Source of the DNA: JADGHX01 sp963837755 | Lineage (GTDB): Bacteria > Pseudomonadota > Gammaproteobacteria > Steroidobacterales > Steroidobacteraceae | Assembly: GCA_963837755.1 (NCBI GenBank) | Contig: CAWIOP010000005.1 | Span: forward strand, 124,001 to 188,000 | Direction: 5' to 3' | Length of the DNA: 64,000 nt | Shown here: one piece after another, positions 7,835-17,071 of the stretch | Layout: every line of letters starts with the position of its first letter | Numbering within the stretch: position 1 is the stretch's first letter | The notes under the pieces: generated by a model | Databases searched by the model: none | What the model saw: the letters and a program-made list of their open reading frames with translations, nothing else | Told to the model about the DNA's origin: nothing | Made by a program: the position numbers and the translations under genes

Positions 7835-9639
7835 CTGCCCAGGGCTGGCTCCAGTTCGCCCTCTATGTGGGCGTTCTCATTTTGCTCGCGAAGCCCCTTG
7901 GCTCATTCATGGCAGCGGTCTACGAAGGGCGCCGCATGTTCCTGACGCCGGTGCTGCGGCCCGTCGAGAGCCTGGTCTATCGCTTGGCAGGCGTGGAGGA
8001 AACGCGCGAAGTCGACTGGAAGCGCTACACGTTGGGAGTGATGGCATTCAGCTTCATCGGCTTTCTGGTCGTCTATCTCCTGCAGCGGCTGCAGGGTGTG
8101 CTGCCGCTCAATCCGCAGGGCTTTCCCGGGGTGAGTCCCGACTCGTCCTTCAACACCGCTATGAGCTTCGCCACGAACACCAACTGGCAGGGATACGGCG
8201 GTGAGGCGACCATGAGCTATCTCACGCAGATGCTCGGGCTCGGTGTTCAGAACTTCGTGTCGGCGGCGTCCGGCATGGCGGTGCTCGTTGCCGTCATTCG
8301 CGGTTTCGTGAGACGCCAGACGAACGAGATCGGCAACTTCTGGGTCGACCTCACGCGCAGCACGCTCTACATTCTGCTCCCCCTTTCGCTGGTGCTTGCG
8401 ATCATCCTTCTCTCACAGGGCGTCGTCCAAACGTTTTCCCCGTATCGCACCGTCACGCTGGTCGAGCCCGTCACGATCGAGACGCCCGTCAGGAATGAAG
8501 CGGGTGAGCCTGTCTTCGATGCGGCTGGCAAGCCGACGACGAAGACCGAGCAGATCACAGAGCAGACGATTCCGCTCGGACCTGCGGCCAGCCAGATTGC
8601 GATCAAGCAGCTCGGCACGAACGGCGGTGGCTTCTTCAATGTGAACTCGGCACACCCTTTCGAGAATCCGACGCCGCTCTCGAATTTTCTCCAGTTGCTG
8701 GCGATCAACCTCATCGGTGCGGCGCTCTGCTACACCTTCGGCTGCATGGTCGGCGACAGGCGCCAGGGCTGGGCGCTCCTTGCAGCCATGCTGATCATCT
8801 TTGTGCCGCTCACGATCGGCGTCATCTCGGCGGAGCAGGCGGGCAATCCGCGTCTCGCTGCACTCAGCGTTGATCAGGCCGCATCCGACGCACAGCCGGG
8901 CGGCAACATGGAGGGCAAGGAGGCTCGCTTCGGCATCACGAACTCCGGTCTGTGGGCGGCTGCCACGACAGCGGCCTCGAATGGCTCGGTGAACTCGATG
9001 CACGACTCCTTCACACCATTGGGCGGGCTGGTCCCGATGTGGCTGATGCAACTGGGTGAGGTCGTGTTCGGCGGTGTCGGCAGCGGGCTCTACGGCATGC
9101 TGATGTTCGTCATCGTTGCGGTGTTCATCGCCGGGCTCATGGTGGGTCGAACGCCGGAATACCTCGGCAAGAAACTCGAGGCATACGAAATCAAGATGGC
9201 CTCGCTCGTGCTGCTCATCCCGCCGGCCATCGTGTTGATCGGCACGGCCGTCGCGAGCGTGTTGCCTGCGGGCACCGGCAGCGTCGCCAATCCCGCAGTA
9301 CACGGATTCTCGGAGATCCTGTATGCGTTCTCATCGGCCGGCAACAACAACGGCAGCGCCTTTGCAGGGCTGTCCGCGAACACGCCGTTCTATAACGCAG
9401 CGCTCGGGATCGCGATGTGGCTGTCGCGCTTCTGGATCATGATCCCGGTGCTGGCGATTGCCGGAAGTCTCGCCGCGAAGCGTGCCACTGCCGTCACAGT
9501 CGGGACGCTGCCCACACATACCCCGCTTTTCATCGTCTGGCTCGTGGGTGTCGTATTGATGGTGGGTGCGCTCACGTTCGTGCCGGCCCTGGCGCTCGGC
9601 CCAATCGTGGAGCACCTGCAAATGACTGGAAAAGGCTGA
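7831..9639 (+). CDS. kdpA: KdpA, K+-translocating subunit
   Basis: A 602-residue integral membrane protein that binds and conducts K+ in the Kdp P-type ATPase. Family blocks include TNTNWQGYGGE, LGTNGGGFFNVNSAHPFENP and SSAGNNNGSAFAG, the pore-loop filters. The start is the GTG at 7831, which overlaps the kdpF stop and begins the family N-terminus TAQGWLQ. Stretches of hydrophobic helices span the protein, consistent with ten transmembrane segments. kdpB follows after 4 bases. Confidence 0.97.
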   Translation: MTAQGWLQFALYVGVLILLAKPLGSFMAAVYEGRRMFLTPVLRPVESLVYRLAGVEETREVDWKRYTLGVMAFSFIGFLVVYLLQRLQGVLPLNPQGFPGVSPDSSFNTAMSFATNTNWQGYGGEATMSYLTQMLGLGVQNFVSAASGMAVLVAVIRGFVRRQTNEIGNFWVDLTRSTLYILLPLSLVLAIILLSQGVVQTFSPYRTVTLVEPVTIETPVRNEAGEPVFDAAGKPTTKTEQITEQTIPLGPAASQIAIKQLGTNGGGFFNVNSAHPFENPTPLSNFLQLLAINLIGAALCYTFGCMVGDRRQGWALLAAMLIIFVPLTIGVISAEQAGNPRLAALSVDQAASDAQPGGNMEGKEARFGITNSGLWAAATTAASNGSVNSMHDSFTPLGGLVPMWLMQLGEVVFGGVGSGLYGMLMFVIVAVFIAGLMVGRTPEYLGKKLEAYEIKMASLVLLIPPAIVLIGTAVASVLPAGTGSVANPAVHGFSEILYAFSSAGNNNGSAFAGLSANTPFYNAALGIAMWLSRFWIMIPVLAIAGSLAAKRATAVTVGTLPTHTPLFIVWLVGVVLMVGALTFVPALALGPIVEHLQMTGKG

Positions 9640-9643
9640 CTAC

Positions 9644-11731
9644 ATGAACGTGAGTGCGCTTCGCATCGAGCGACCCATGAACTTACTGAGCGGGCCGATC
9701 GTCTCGGCCGCGATTCGCGACTCGTTCGTGAAGCTCAACCCCCGGGTGCAGTTGCGCAACCCGGTGATGCTTGTCGTCTATGTCGGCAGTATTTTCACGA
9801 CGCTGATCGGCGTGGCGGCCGCGGCGGGCATGATCAAGGATGCCGGCCACCCTGCCTTCGTCTTCGCTATCGCCGTGTGGCTCTGGCTGACGGTGCTGTT
9901 CGCGAACTTCGCGGAAGCCGTGGCCGAAGGGCGCGGCAAGGCGCAGGCGGCGACACTCCGGGCGATGCGCCAGCATGTGCAGGCAAAGCGGCTGTCTGGT
10001 CGGGAGAGCCGGGAGCGCCAGAGTGTAGAGTCGAGCGCGCTGCGTCTCGGCGATCTCGTTCTGGTCGAGGCGAATGACATCATCCCGGCTGACGGTGAAG
10101 TCGTCGAAGGTGTTGCCTCCGTCAACGAGAGTGCCGTGACGGGCGAATCGGCGCCCGTGTTGCGCGAAGCGGGCGGGGATTTCTCTTCGGTGACGGGCGG
10201 CACACGCGTGCTGTCCGACTGGCTCATCGTGCGTGTGACCAGCCGCGAAGGCGAGGGGTTCCTCGATCGCATGATCGCGATGGTCGAAGGCGCGAAGCGC
10301 TCGCGCACGCCTAACGAGATTGCGCTCTCGATTCTGCTGGCGTTCATGACCATCGTCTTTCTGCTCGCGACCGCGACGCTGGCGCCGTTCTCGCAGTATG
10401 CCGTGGCAGCCGCCGGATCGGGTTCCGTGGTCACGCTCACCGTGCTGGTCGCGCTACTCGTGTGCCTCATTCCGACCACCATCGGCGCGCTGCTTTCAGC
10501 GATCGGCATCGCCGGGATGGACCGCATGGTCCGCGCGAATGTCATCGCCACGTCGGGCCGCGCCGTCGAGGCCGCGGGCGATGTGGACGTTCTGTTGCTC
10601 GACAAGACGGGCACGATCACGCTGGGTGATCGGCACGCGACCTCCTTCCAGCCCGCGCCCGGCATCGATGCCCGGGACCTGGCGGACGTGGCGCAGCTCG
10701 CCTCGCTCGCCGATGAGACGCCGGAAGGGCGTTCGATCGTCATTCTCGCCAAGGAGAAGCACCAGCTGCGCGGGCGCGATCTTGCCTCGACGGCGCACAC
10801 GTTCCACAAGTTCTCGGCGCAGTCCCGCATGAGCGGCGTGGATTTGGAGGGCCGCAAGCTCCGCAAAGGGGCCGTGGATGCGATCCGCGCGTTTGTCGAA
10901 AGCGAGGGCGGCTCGTGGCCGGCCAAGGTGAACGAGACGGTCGAGTCCATCGCGCGCCAGGGCGCCACGCCGCTGGTGGTAGCGGATGGGCGCCGCGTGC
11001 TCGGCGTGGTCGAGCTGCGCGACATCGTGAAGGGCGGCATCCGGGAACGATTCGCGGAGCTGCGGCAGATGGGTATCAAGACCATCATGGTCACGGGCGA
11101 CAATCGCCTCACGGCCGCGGCGATTGCCGCCGAAGCCGGAGTGGACGAGTTCCTCGCGGAAGCCACACCGGAGAAGAAACTCGAGCTCATTCGCAGTCAC
11201 CAGCGGGACGGGCGGCTCGTCGCGATGTGCGGCGATGGCACGAACGATGCTCCGGCACTCGCGCAGGCCGACGTGGCCGTCGCGATGAACACGGGCACGC
11301 AGGCGGCCAAGGAAGCCGGCAACATGGTGGATTTGGATTCCAACCCCACCAAGCTCATCGAAGTCGTGGACGTAGGCAAGCAGATGCTCGTCACGCGAGG
11401 CGCGCTGACGACGTTCTCCCTCGCGAACGACGTGTCGAAGTATTTCGCGATCATTCCAGCGGCGTTTGCCGCGACGTACCCATCCCTCGATGCGCTCAAT
11501 ATCATGCGGCTCGCGACGCCGGAGAGTGCAATCCTGTCGGCGGTCATCTTCAACGCGCTGGTCATCGTGGCGCTCGTGCCGCTTGCCTTGCGTGGCGTGA
11601 AGACGCGCGCGGCGTCAGCCGCCGTTCTGCTCCGCCGGAATCTGCTGGTTTACGGCTTGGGCGGCATCATCGTGCCGTTCATCGGAATCAAATTGATCGA
11701 CCTGCTCCTGGTCGTTCTGGGGCTCGTCTGA
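9644..11731 (+). CDS. kdpB: KdpB, P-type ATPase catalytic subunit
   Basis: A 695-residue ATPase that drives K+ import. The phosphorylated Asp is residue 320 in DKTGTITLG. The actuator loop reads TGES near residue 166, and the hinge motif GDGTNDAPAL lies in the last third. Helices flank the cytoplasmic domains as in other KdpB proteins. An alternative ATG 12 codons in begins MNLLSGPIV. The ATG at 9644 is kept because it follows kdpA immediately. The gene sits inside the kdpFABC unit and is expected to be induced by K+ limitation through KdpDE. Confidence 0.97.
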   Translation: MNVSALRIERPMNLLSGPIVSAAIRDSFVKLNPRVQLRNPVMLVVYVGSIFTTLIGVAAAAGMIKDAGHPAFVFAIAVWLWLTVLFANFAEAVAEGRGKAQAATLRAMRQHVQAKRLSGRESRERQSVESSALRLGDLVLVEANDIIPADGEVVEGVASVNESAVTGESAPVLREAGGDFSSVTGGTRVLSDWLIVRVTSREGEGFLDRMIAMVEGAKRSRTPNEIALSILLAFMTIVFLLATATLAPFSQYAVAAAGSGSVVTLTVLVALLVCLIPTTIGALLSAIGIAGMDRMVRANVIATSGRAVEAAGDVDVLLLDKTGTITLGDRHATSFQPAPGIDARDLADVAQLASLADETPEGRSIVILAKEKHQLRGRDLASTAHTFHKFSAQSRMSGVDLEGRKLRKGAVDAIRAFVESEGGSWPAKVNETVESIARQGATPLVVADGRRVLGVVELRDIVKGGIRERFAELRQMGIKTIMVTGDNRLTAAAIAAEAGVDEFLAEATPEKKLELIRSHQRDGRLVAMCGDGTNDAPALAQADVAVAMNTGTQAAKEAGNMVDLDSNPTKLIEVVDVGKQMLVTRGALTTFSLANDVSKYFAIIPAAFAATYPSLDALNIMRLATPESAILSAVIFNALVIVALVPLALRGVKTRAASAAVLLRRNLLVYGLGGIIVPFIGIKLIDLLLVVLGLV

Positions 11732-11745
11732 GGAGGATAAGGATT

Positions 11746-12321
11746 ATGGTGCGCGAGTTACGACCGGCCTTGATCGTCTTTCTGCTTCTGACCGTGATCA
11801 CCGGAGTGATCTATCCGGGTGTGGTGACGCTCGTCGGCCGCGTGTTTTTTGCGCAGGAAGCGTCAGGCAGTGTCATCGAGCAGGACGGGCGTGCCGTCGG
11901 CTCTGCCCTCCTGGGGCAGCCGTTCACGAGCCCGAAGTACTTCTGGAGCCGCCCGTCTGCCACCTCTCCACAGCCCTACAACGGCGCGGCGTCGAGTGGC
12001 TCCAACCAGGGACCCACGAATCCGGCGCTCGAGTCGGCGGTCCGTGACCGGATCGCCGCGCTCCGGGCCGCAGACCCGGGCAACACACGGCCAGTACCGG
12101 CAGATCTCGTGATGGCATCAGCCAGCGGTCTCGATCCACACCTCTCGCCGGCCGCGGCCGGCTATCAGGTTGCGCGCGTGGCGCGCACTCGCGCGCTCGA
12201 TGAGGCTCAGGTGCGCAAGCTCGTGCAAGATGCCACTGAAGGACGTACATTCGGTGTGCTTGGAGAGCCGCGCGTCAACGTCCTGAAACTCAATCTTGCG
12301 CTCGACGCGCTGAAGAAATGA
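11746..12321 (+). CDS. kdpC: KdpC, Kdp complex subunit
   Basis: A 191-residue protein with one N-terminal transmembrane helix and a periplasmic domain. Family blocks FTSPKYFWSRPSAT, SGSNQGPTNP and SGLDPHLSPAAA are all present. KdpC is needed for assembly and high K+ affinity of the KdpFABC pump. The ATG at 11746 follows a very strong AGGAGG site placed just after the kdpB stop. kdpD follows after a gap of about 30 bases. Confidence 0.97.
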   Translation: MVRELRPALIVFLLLTVITGVIYPGVVTLVGRVFFAQEASGSVIEQDGRAVGSALLGQPFTSPKYFWSRPSATSPQPYNGAASSGSNQGPTNPALESAVRDRIAALRAADPGNTRPVPADLVMASASGLDPHLSPAAAGYQVARVARTRALDEAQVRKLVQDATEGRTFGVLGEPRVNVLKLNLALDALKK

Positions 12322-12354
12322 CCTCTGCACTTGCCTGACAGGTGGCTCGACACC

Positions 12355-15063
12355 ATGGTCGAGGCCCGACCCGACCCGGATCAACTGCTCGCGCAGGTTC
12401 AGGCTGAAGAAGCCAAAGCGCGTCGCGGCCGGCTGCGCATCTTTTTCGGTGCGTCCGCCGGCGTGGGCAAGACCTACGCGATGCTCGAGGCCGCGCGCAA
12501 TGTCGCAGCTGGCGGCACGGAAGTGGTCATCGGCTACGTTGAACCCCATGGGCGCCTGGAGACAGAGCGCCTCATGGAGGGACTGGAGCGCCTGCCGACG
12601 CTGCCCGTGCGCTACCGGGACATCGTGCGGCACGAGCTCGACCTGGATGCGGCCCTGCGCCGCAAGCCCGAGATCCTCCTTGTCGATGAGCTCGCCCACT
12701 CGAACATTTCCGGGGGTGAGCCGCCGCCGCGCCATCCCAAACGCTGGCAGGACGTCGAGGAGTTGCTGGAAGCAGGAATCAACGTCTGGACGACGGTGAA
12801 CATCCAGCATCTGGAGAGCCTGAACGATCTGGTCGCCCAGATTACGGGAGTGCGGCAGCGTGAGACGTTGCCGGATCGGGTCTTCGATGAGGCCGACGAT
12901 GTCGAGCTGATCGATCTGCCTCCCGATGATCTGCTGGCGCGACTGCACGCGGGCAAGGTCTACGTGCCGCACGAAGTGCGTACGGCCGTCGACCGGTTCT
13001 TCCGCAAACCGAATCTGATGGCCCTGCGTGAGCTCGCGCTGCGCCGGACCGCAGATCGGGTCGAAGCAGCGGCGCGCGCCTCACTCGAGCAGGACCAGAC
13101 GCCGCGAGCTCGATTCGCCCGCGACCGCGTGCTCGTGGCGCTGGGGCCGGACCCGCAGGCAGAGCAGCTCGTTCGTGCGGGCAAGCGCATGGCCGATGCC
13201 CTGGATGCGGACTGGACGGCGGTCTATGTGGAGACACCGGCGCTGCTGCGTTTGTCGGAGAAACAGCGCAATCGGCGAATCGACCTGCTGAGGCTCGCCG
13301 AGTCCCTCGGCGCCGAGACCGTAACGCTCAGCGGCCCGACGGCCGCCGAGGCGCTGCTTGAATATGCGCAGACGCGGCATGTGACCCGGGTGATTGTTGG
13401 GGCGCCCAAGCGCCGTGGGCTACGGGCGCTCCTTCGACCCTCGGCCGCCACGGAGATCATCAAGCGTGCACACGGCTTCGACGTTTTGACGGTGGCCGCG
13501 CCGGATCGTCTCGAGCGTGACGAAGAACGACGCGCCTTTCTCTCCCCGGAGAGCCGGCAGCCGGTTCGCTGGAGTCGCTACATCTGGGCCCTGGTCATCA
13601 CGACCGTGTGTACCGGGATCGCGGCACCGATGTACCCGTACCTCGAACTCGCGAATATCGCGATGCTGTATTTGCTAGGAGTTACGGTTGCGGGGCTAAG
13701 ACTCGGGCGGGGTCCGTCTGTTCTGACTGCGGTTCTGAACGTAGTCGCGTTCGATGTGTTCTTCGTGCCGCCACGGTTCACCCTGGCCGTGGCGGATGCG
13801 CAGTACGTCGTCACGTTCGCCGTCATGCTGATCGTGGCACTCGTTATCGCCACGCTCGTCGCGAGCGTGCGCCAGCAGACCCGGGTGGCCGGTGCGCGCG
13901 AACGCCGAACCGCACTTCTGTACGCCATGAGCCGTGAGCTTGCCGCGACGCGTGGCATCGCCAGCATGGCGCGGATTGCCATCAAGCACGTTGCCGAGGT
14001 CTTCCAGTGTCAGGCGGTGATCCTGCTCCCGGACGGCTCGGGGAAACTCAGATATCCGCACGACGCGCCGATTGCGGGCGCATTTCGCGGTGCCGATCTT
14101 GCGGTTGCTCAGTGGGTGACGGATCACGGCCGTCGCGCGGGACTTGGGTCTGACACGTTGGCTGCCGCGCCAGCGGTCTACCTGCCACTCGGCGACAGTG
14201 AGCGAAAGCTCGGGGTCATTGCAGTGCTGCCCATGAACCCCCGCCGCGTGCTGCTGCCCGAGCAACGCCATCTGCTCGAGACGTTTGCGGGCCAGATCGG
14301 GCTCGCGCTCGAGCGCGCTCGTCTTGCGGAAGTTGCGGAAGCAGCGCGGGTTGCGGGCGAGCGGGAGAGCCTCCGAAACACTCTGCTTGCCTCGATCTCG
14401 CACGACCTGCGCACGCCCCTCGCAGTGATGGCCGGCGCCGGCAGCACTCTCGCGGAGCGCGGGGATGCGCTCGATGAGGCAACGCGAAAGTCACTGGCGC
14501 GCTCCATCGAGACCAAGGCGCGCGAGATGTCGGATCTCATCTCGAACGTTCTCGATCTCATGCGCTTTGAATCGGGCGAGACCGCCTTGCAGAGAGATTG
14601 GGAGTCACTCGACGATCTCGTAGGCGCGGCATTGCATCGAGTGGAGGAGCGGCTCGCCAACCATCCCGTGGAGCTGCGAGTGGCCTCCGACCTGCCGTCC
14701 GTCTACGTGGACGCGCGTTTGATCGTGCAGGTTTTCAGCAACCTCCTCGATAACGCCGCGAAGTACACGCCGCCCGGCACGCGTATCTGCATTTCGGCCG
14801 TGGCGGACGCCTCATCACTCCTCGTGACAGTGGACGATGAGGGGCCAGGATTGCCGGCGGGCGATCCCGCACGACTCTTCGACAAGTTCCAGCGTGGCGG
14901 CGGTGAGGGGACCATTGTCGGCGTGGGCCTCGGCCTTGCGATCTGCCGTGCGATCATCCAGGCGCACGGCGGCACCATCAGCGCGCGCAACCGCCAAGGT
15001 GTGGGCCAGAGTGGCGGCGCGAGATTCGAGTTCACGCTGCCGACCGTGGGGCCGGCCCAATGA
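12355..15063 (+). CDS. kdpD: KdpD, turgor/K+ sensor histidine kinase
   Basis: A 902-residue sensor kinase. Order of domains: N-terminal KdpD domain with Walker-type GASAGVGKT and DELAHSN, a USP-like domain (about 250-370), four closely spaced transmembrane helices (about 405-510), a GAF region, the HisKA box SISHDLRTPLAVM with the phospho-accepting His, and an HATPase domain with VFSNLLDNAAKY and GVGLGLAIC. The ATG at 12355 is chosen because AGGTGG sits 9 bases before it and MVEARPDPDQLL matches the family N-terminus. A TTG at 12331 is the alternative. Its stop overlaps kdpE as ATGA. Confidence 0.96.
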   Translation: MVEARPDPDQLLAQVQAEEAKARRGRLRIFFGASAGVGKTYAMLEAARNVAAGGTEVVIGYVEPHGRLETERLMEGLERLPTLPVRYRDIVRHELDLDAALRRKPEILLVDELAHSNISGGEPPPRHPKRWQDVEELLEAGINVWTTVNIQHLESLNDLVAQITGVRQRETLPDRVFDEADDVELIDLPPDDLLARLHAGKVYVPHEVRTAVDRFFRKPNLMALRELALRRTADRVEAAARASLEQDQTPRARFARDRVLVALGPDPQAEQLVRAGKRMADALDADWTAVYVETPALLRLSEKQRNRRIDLLRLAESLGAETVTLSGPTAAEALLEYAQTRHVTRVIVGAPKRRGLRALLRPSAATEIIKRAHGFDVLTVAAPDRLERDEERRAFLSPESRQPVRWSRYIWALVITTVCTGIAAPMYPYLELANIAMLYLLGVTVAGLRLGRGPSVLTAVLNVVAFDVFFVPPRFTLAVADAQYVVTFAVMLIVALVIATLVASVRQQTRVAGARERRTALLYAMSRELAATRGIASMARIAIKHVAEVFQCQAVILLPDGSGKLRYPHDAPIAGAFRGADLAVAQWVTDHGRRAGLGSDTLAAAPAVYLPLGDSERKLGVIAVLPMNPRRVLLPEQRHLLETFAGQIGLALERARLAEVAEAARVAGERESLRNTLLASISHDLRTPLAVMAGAGSTLAERGDALDEATRKSLARSIETKAREMSDLISNVLDLMRFESGETALQRDWESLDDLVGAALHRVEERLANHPVELRVASDLPSVYVDARLIVQVFSNLLDNAAKYTPPGTRICISAVADASSLLVTVDDEGPGLPAGDPARLFDKFQRGGGEGTIVGVGLGLAICRAIIQAHGGTISARNRQGVGQSGGARFEFTLPTVGPAQ

Positions 15064-15776
15064 CTGAGGCCATGCATCGTATTCTCGTCGTTGAGGATGA
15101 CGCCGCCATCCGAAACGTCCTGCGTGCGTTGCTGGAATCCGGGAAGTACCGCGTCGTCGAAGCCGAGACCGCGGCGCGCGCGGATGTCGAAGCGCGCAGC
15201 CATAAACCCGATCTCCTTCTGGTAGACCTGGGCCTTCCCGATCGCGACGGAGTCGATGTGATTCGCGGAGTGCGCGCCTGGTCACCGGTTCCCATCATCG
15301 TGTTGTCTGCGCGCACGATGGAAGCGCAGAAGATTGCGGCCCTCGACGCTGGCGCGGACGACTACGTGACGAAGCCATTCAGCGCTGCGGAGCTTCTTGC
15401 ACGCGTCCGCGCGGCGCTCCGAAGGAGCGTCAAGACGGCTGATCGACCCGGCAAATTGCGGATGGGCGCAGTGGAAATCGATATGGAACGCCGTCAGGCA
15501 CAGGGCCCGCTGGGCGAGATACACCTGACGCCGCTGGAGTACCGTGTGCTCGAACGCCTGGCGATGGCCGAGGGCATGATTGTTCGACAGGAGCGGCTGA
15601 TCGCCGAGGTGTGGGGGCCCAATCGCACCGACGACACGCGCAGTCTGCGCGTGTGCATCAAGAATCTGCGCGCAAAGCTGGAACCGGACTCACGTCGGCC
15701 GAAATATCTTCTGACAGAAGCGGGATTGGGATATCGGCTGCGCGCGGAGGAGGGCGCCGCAGGCGTCACCACGTGA
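15060..15776 (+). CDS. kdpE: KdpE, response regulator of the kdp operon
   Basis: A 238-residue OmpR/PhoB-family regulator. The receiver domain has VEDD at its start, the phosphorylated Asp56 in LLLVDLGLPD and Lys in YVTKPF. The C-terminal winged helix includes the recognition region TRSLRVCIKNLRAKLE. Phosphorylated by KdpD, it activates the kdp genes. Its ATG overlaps the kdpD stop. An ATG four codons in (MHRILVVEDD) is an equally good start. No clear terminator follows. Confidence 0.96.
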   Translation: MTEAMHRILVVEDDAAIRNVLRALLESGKYRVVEAETAARADVEARSHKPDLLLVDLGLPDRDGVDVIRGVRAWSPVPIIVLSARTMEAQKIAALDAGADDYVTKPFSAAELLARVRAALRRSVKTADRPGKLRMGAVEIDMERRQAQGPLGEIHLTPLEYRVLERLAMAEGMIVRQERLIAEVWGPNRTDDTRSLRVCIKNLRAKLEPDSRRPKYLLTEAGLGYRLRAEEGAAGVTT

Positions 15777-16374
15777 CGTGCGTTGGACCATCGACTCGAC
15801 CTGTTGCAGTTCGATGCACATTCTCGCGCGACAATCAGCTGCCTGTTGTCTGGCAGGGCCGGGCGTTGAAGCGATTGGGCAGGCTATCCGAGGCAATCGA
15901 AGTGCTGATGGGCCGTGCGTTCTTGCATGTCGGCATTTCCGTACGTGACGCATGCCTGGTGGGTGGAGAAGAACTTCGCAGCAGTGAATGCCGCACCGAC
16001 TGCGGTGATCGCCGTACCAATCAACCAGCCAATCTGTGCCGAGCGGTCGCGGCGAAGCGCCGCGAGGGAGTCCTTCATTTCGACGCGGAGGGCTCCGATT
16101 GCCTCAGTCATGTCGTTTCTTAGCGTGGAGATCGCTCCGCTGCCCGGCGCGATCGCGGGCATGGCAGACAACATTCACGAAACCGACCCCGAATACATTG
16201 AATCCACAAGGCGCCTGCGTCGGCGTCGAGTCCGATGCATCACGAAGTCCGACGTGGAGAGCGCTGCCGGCGCTCATGACGAGCGTGCTCCTCTACGTAC
16301 GAGCACCGGCGAAATCCTGCCGCCTCTCTACACTCGTCATGAAGCCGGTGAGGGCGAAGTGCTGAAGCCGGCTG
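15777..16374. other. Gene-poor stretch after kdpE
   Basis: About 600 bases between kdpE and the nucleotidyltransferase remnant. Apart from one weak minus-strand ORF (listed separately), I see no convincing coding signal and no tRNA or terminator. The last 120 bases before 16375 could be the ruined N-terminal part of the following nucleotidyltransferase, since the frame there is broken by a TGA at 16363-16365. Confidence 0.4.
15884..16111 (-). CDS. Hypothetical small protein with coiled-coil and one membrane span
   Basis: A 75-residue ORF. Residues 1-25 are charged and heptad-like (ALRVEMKDSLAALRRD), followed by one hydrophobic span (GWLIGTAITAVGAAFTAAKFF). This layout recalls the many small coiled-coil plus transmembrane proteins found in accessory regions, but I recognise no named family. 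The ribosome site is weak and the C-terminal end reads poorly, so it could be a remnant or non-coding. Confidence 0.3.
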   Translation of the reverse strand: MTEAIGALRVEMKDSLAALRRDRSAQIGWLIGTAITAVGAAFTAAKFFSTHQACVTYGNADMQERTAHQHFDCLG

Positions 16375-16680
16375 ATGCCGGCGCAGGTCAGGCCCCAAAT
16401 GCGGTTGGCAGTCGTATACGGTTCGATAGCCAGGGGTACCGACACAGCTTTGAGCGACGTCGATCTGTTGATCGTCTCTGATGAGCTGACACTCGAGCAG
16501 ATCTACGCTGCCATCACGCCCGCAGAGCGGGAACTCGCCAGAAGAATCAATCCCACGTTATATACGACGGAAGAATTCCTGCGGCGTCGTAAAGTCGGAG
16601 ATTCGTTCGTCACCAAAGTGCTAACGGGCGAGCACATTGTGCTTGCGCGAGATGAGCATGGGATCGCCGCAACTCGATAA
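16375..16680 (+). pseudogene. MNT-type nucleotidyltransferase, N-terminally truncated
   Basis: A 101-residue ORF carrying the minimal nucleotidyltransferase signature YGSIARGTDTALSDVDLLI, which has the GS and DxD metal-binding pattern, and the conserved TLYTTEEFLRRR and FVTKVLTGEHIVL blocks. Related full-length proteins carry an N-terminal winged-helix domain of about 90 residues. Here that part is absent, and an in-frame TGA lies 10 bases upstream of the ATG. It overlaps the next ORF by 23 bases, as expected for an MNT/HEPN toxin-antitoxin pair. It could still be made as a stand-alone MNT protein. Confidence 0.6.
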
Positions 16681-16897
16681 TCTCGTTCGCATTCGCCAAT
16701 TGAAGGCTGAGCCAGCACAGTCTCTTCAGCTTCCTCCAGAGCAATGGCGTGTGCTCGATCAAGCGCATCGTAAACGCAATGTCGCGGAGTACGAAGGCCA
16801 TCTTGACGTGGACAGAGGGCTCGTCGAAGCGCTGATCCGAGTGGCTCTCGACGTGGCGGCCCGCATCGCCGCACTGGGGCCCGTGCAAGGGCGCTGA
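16658..16897 (+). pseudogene. HEPN-domain protein with internal deletion
   Basis: A 79-residue ORF. Its start (LDNLVRIRQLKAEPA) and end (LPPEQWRVLDQAHRKRN, then VAEYEGHLDVD) match the two ends of HEPN proteins that partner MNT nucleotidyltransferases. Those are normally about 140 residues. The central helices, with the ALSLESRFDLAYNAAH-type region, are missing at residue 22 or so, with no frame change. The fold, and so toxin function, is probably lost. It overlaps the truncated MNT gene upstream. Confidence 0.6.
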
Positions 16898-17071
16898 ACC
16901 CGTCCTGTACCGATGCGGAGGCGTGGCGTCGCCGCATCTGCGCGCCAAGGTTCCCAGTCTTCTCTCACATGTGGCCTGACGGGGATCGCCGGAACAGGAT
17001 AATCCGCCCACGGCTGCTGACACGGCATTAGTCGATACCGCTGTCGGACTCCCTGTCACTGCAGGTATCCG

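Noticed and set aside
16036..16365. A 109-codon plus-strand ORF before the nucleotidyltransferase remnant
   Set aside because: It is Arg/Ser/Pro-rich without any recognisable domain, typical of a chance frame in GC-rich DNA, although its end may contain decayed nucleotidyltransferase sequence.
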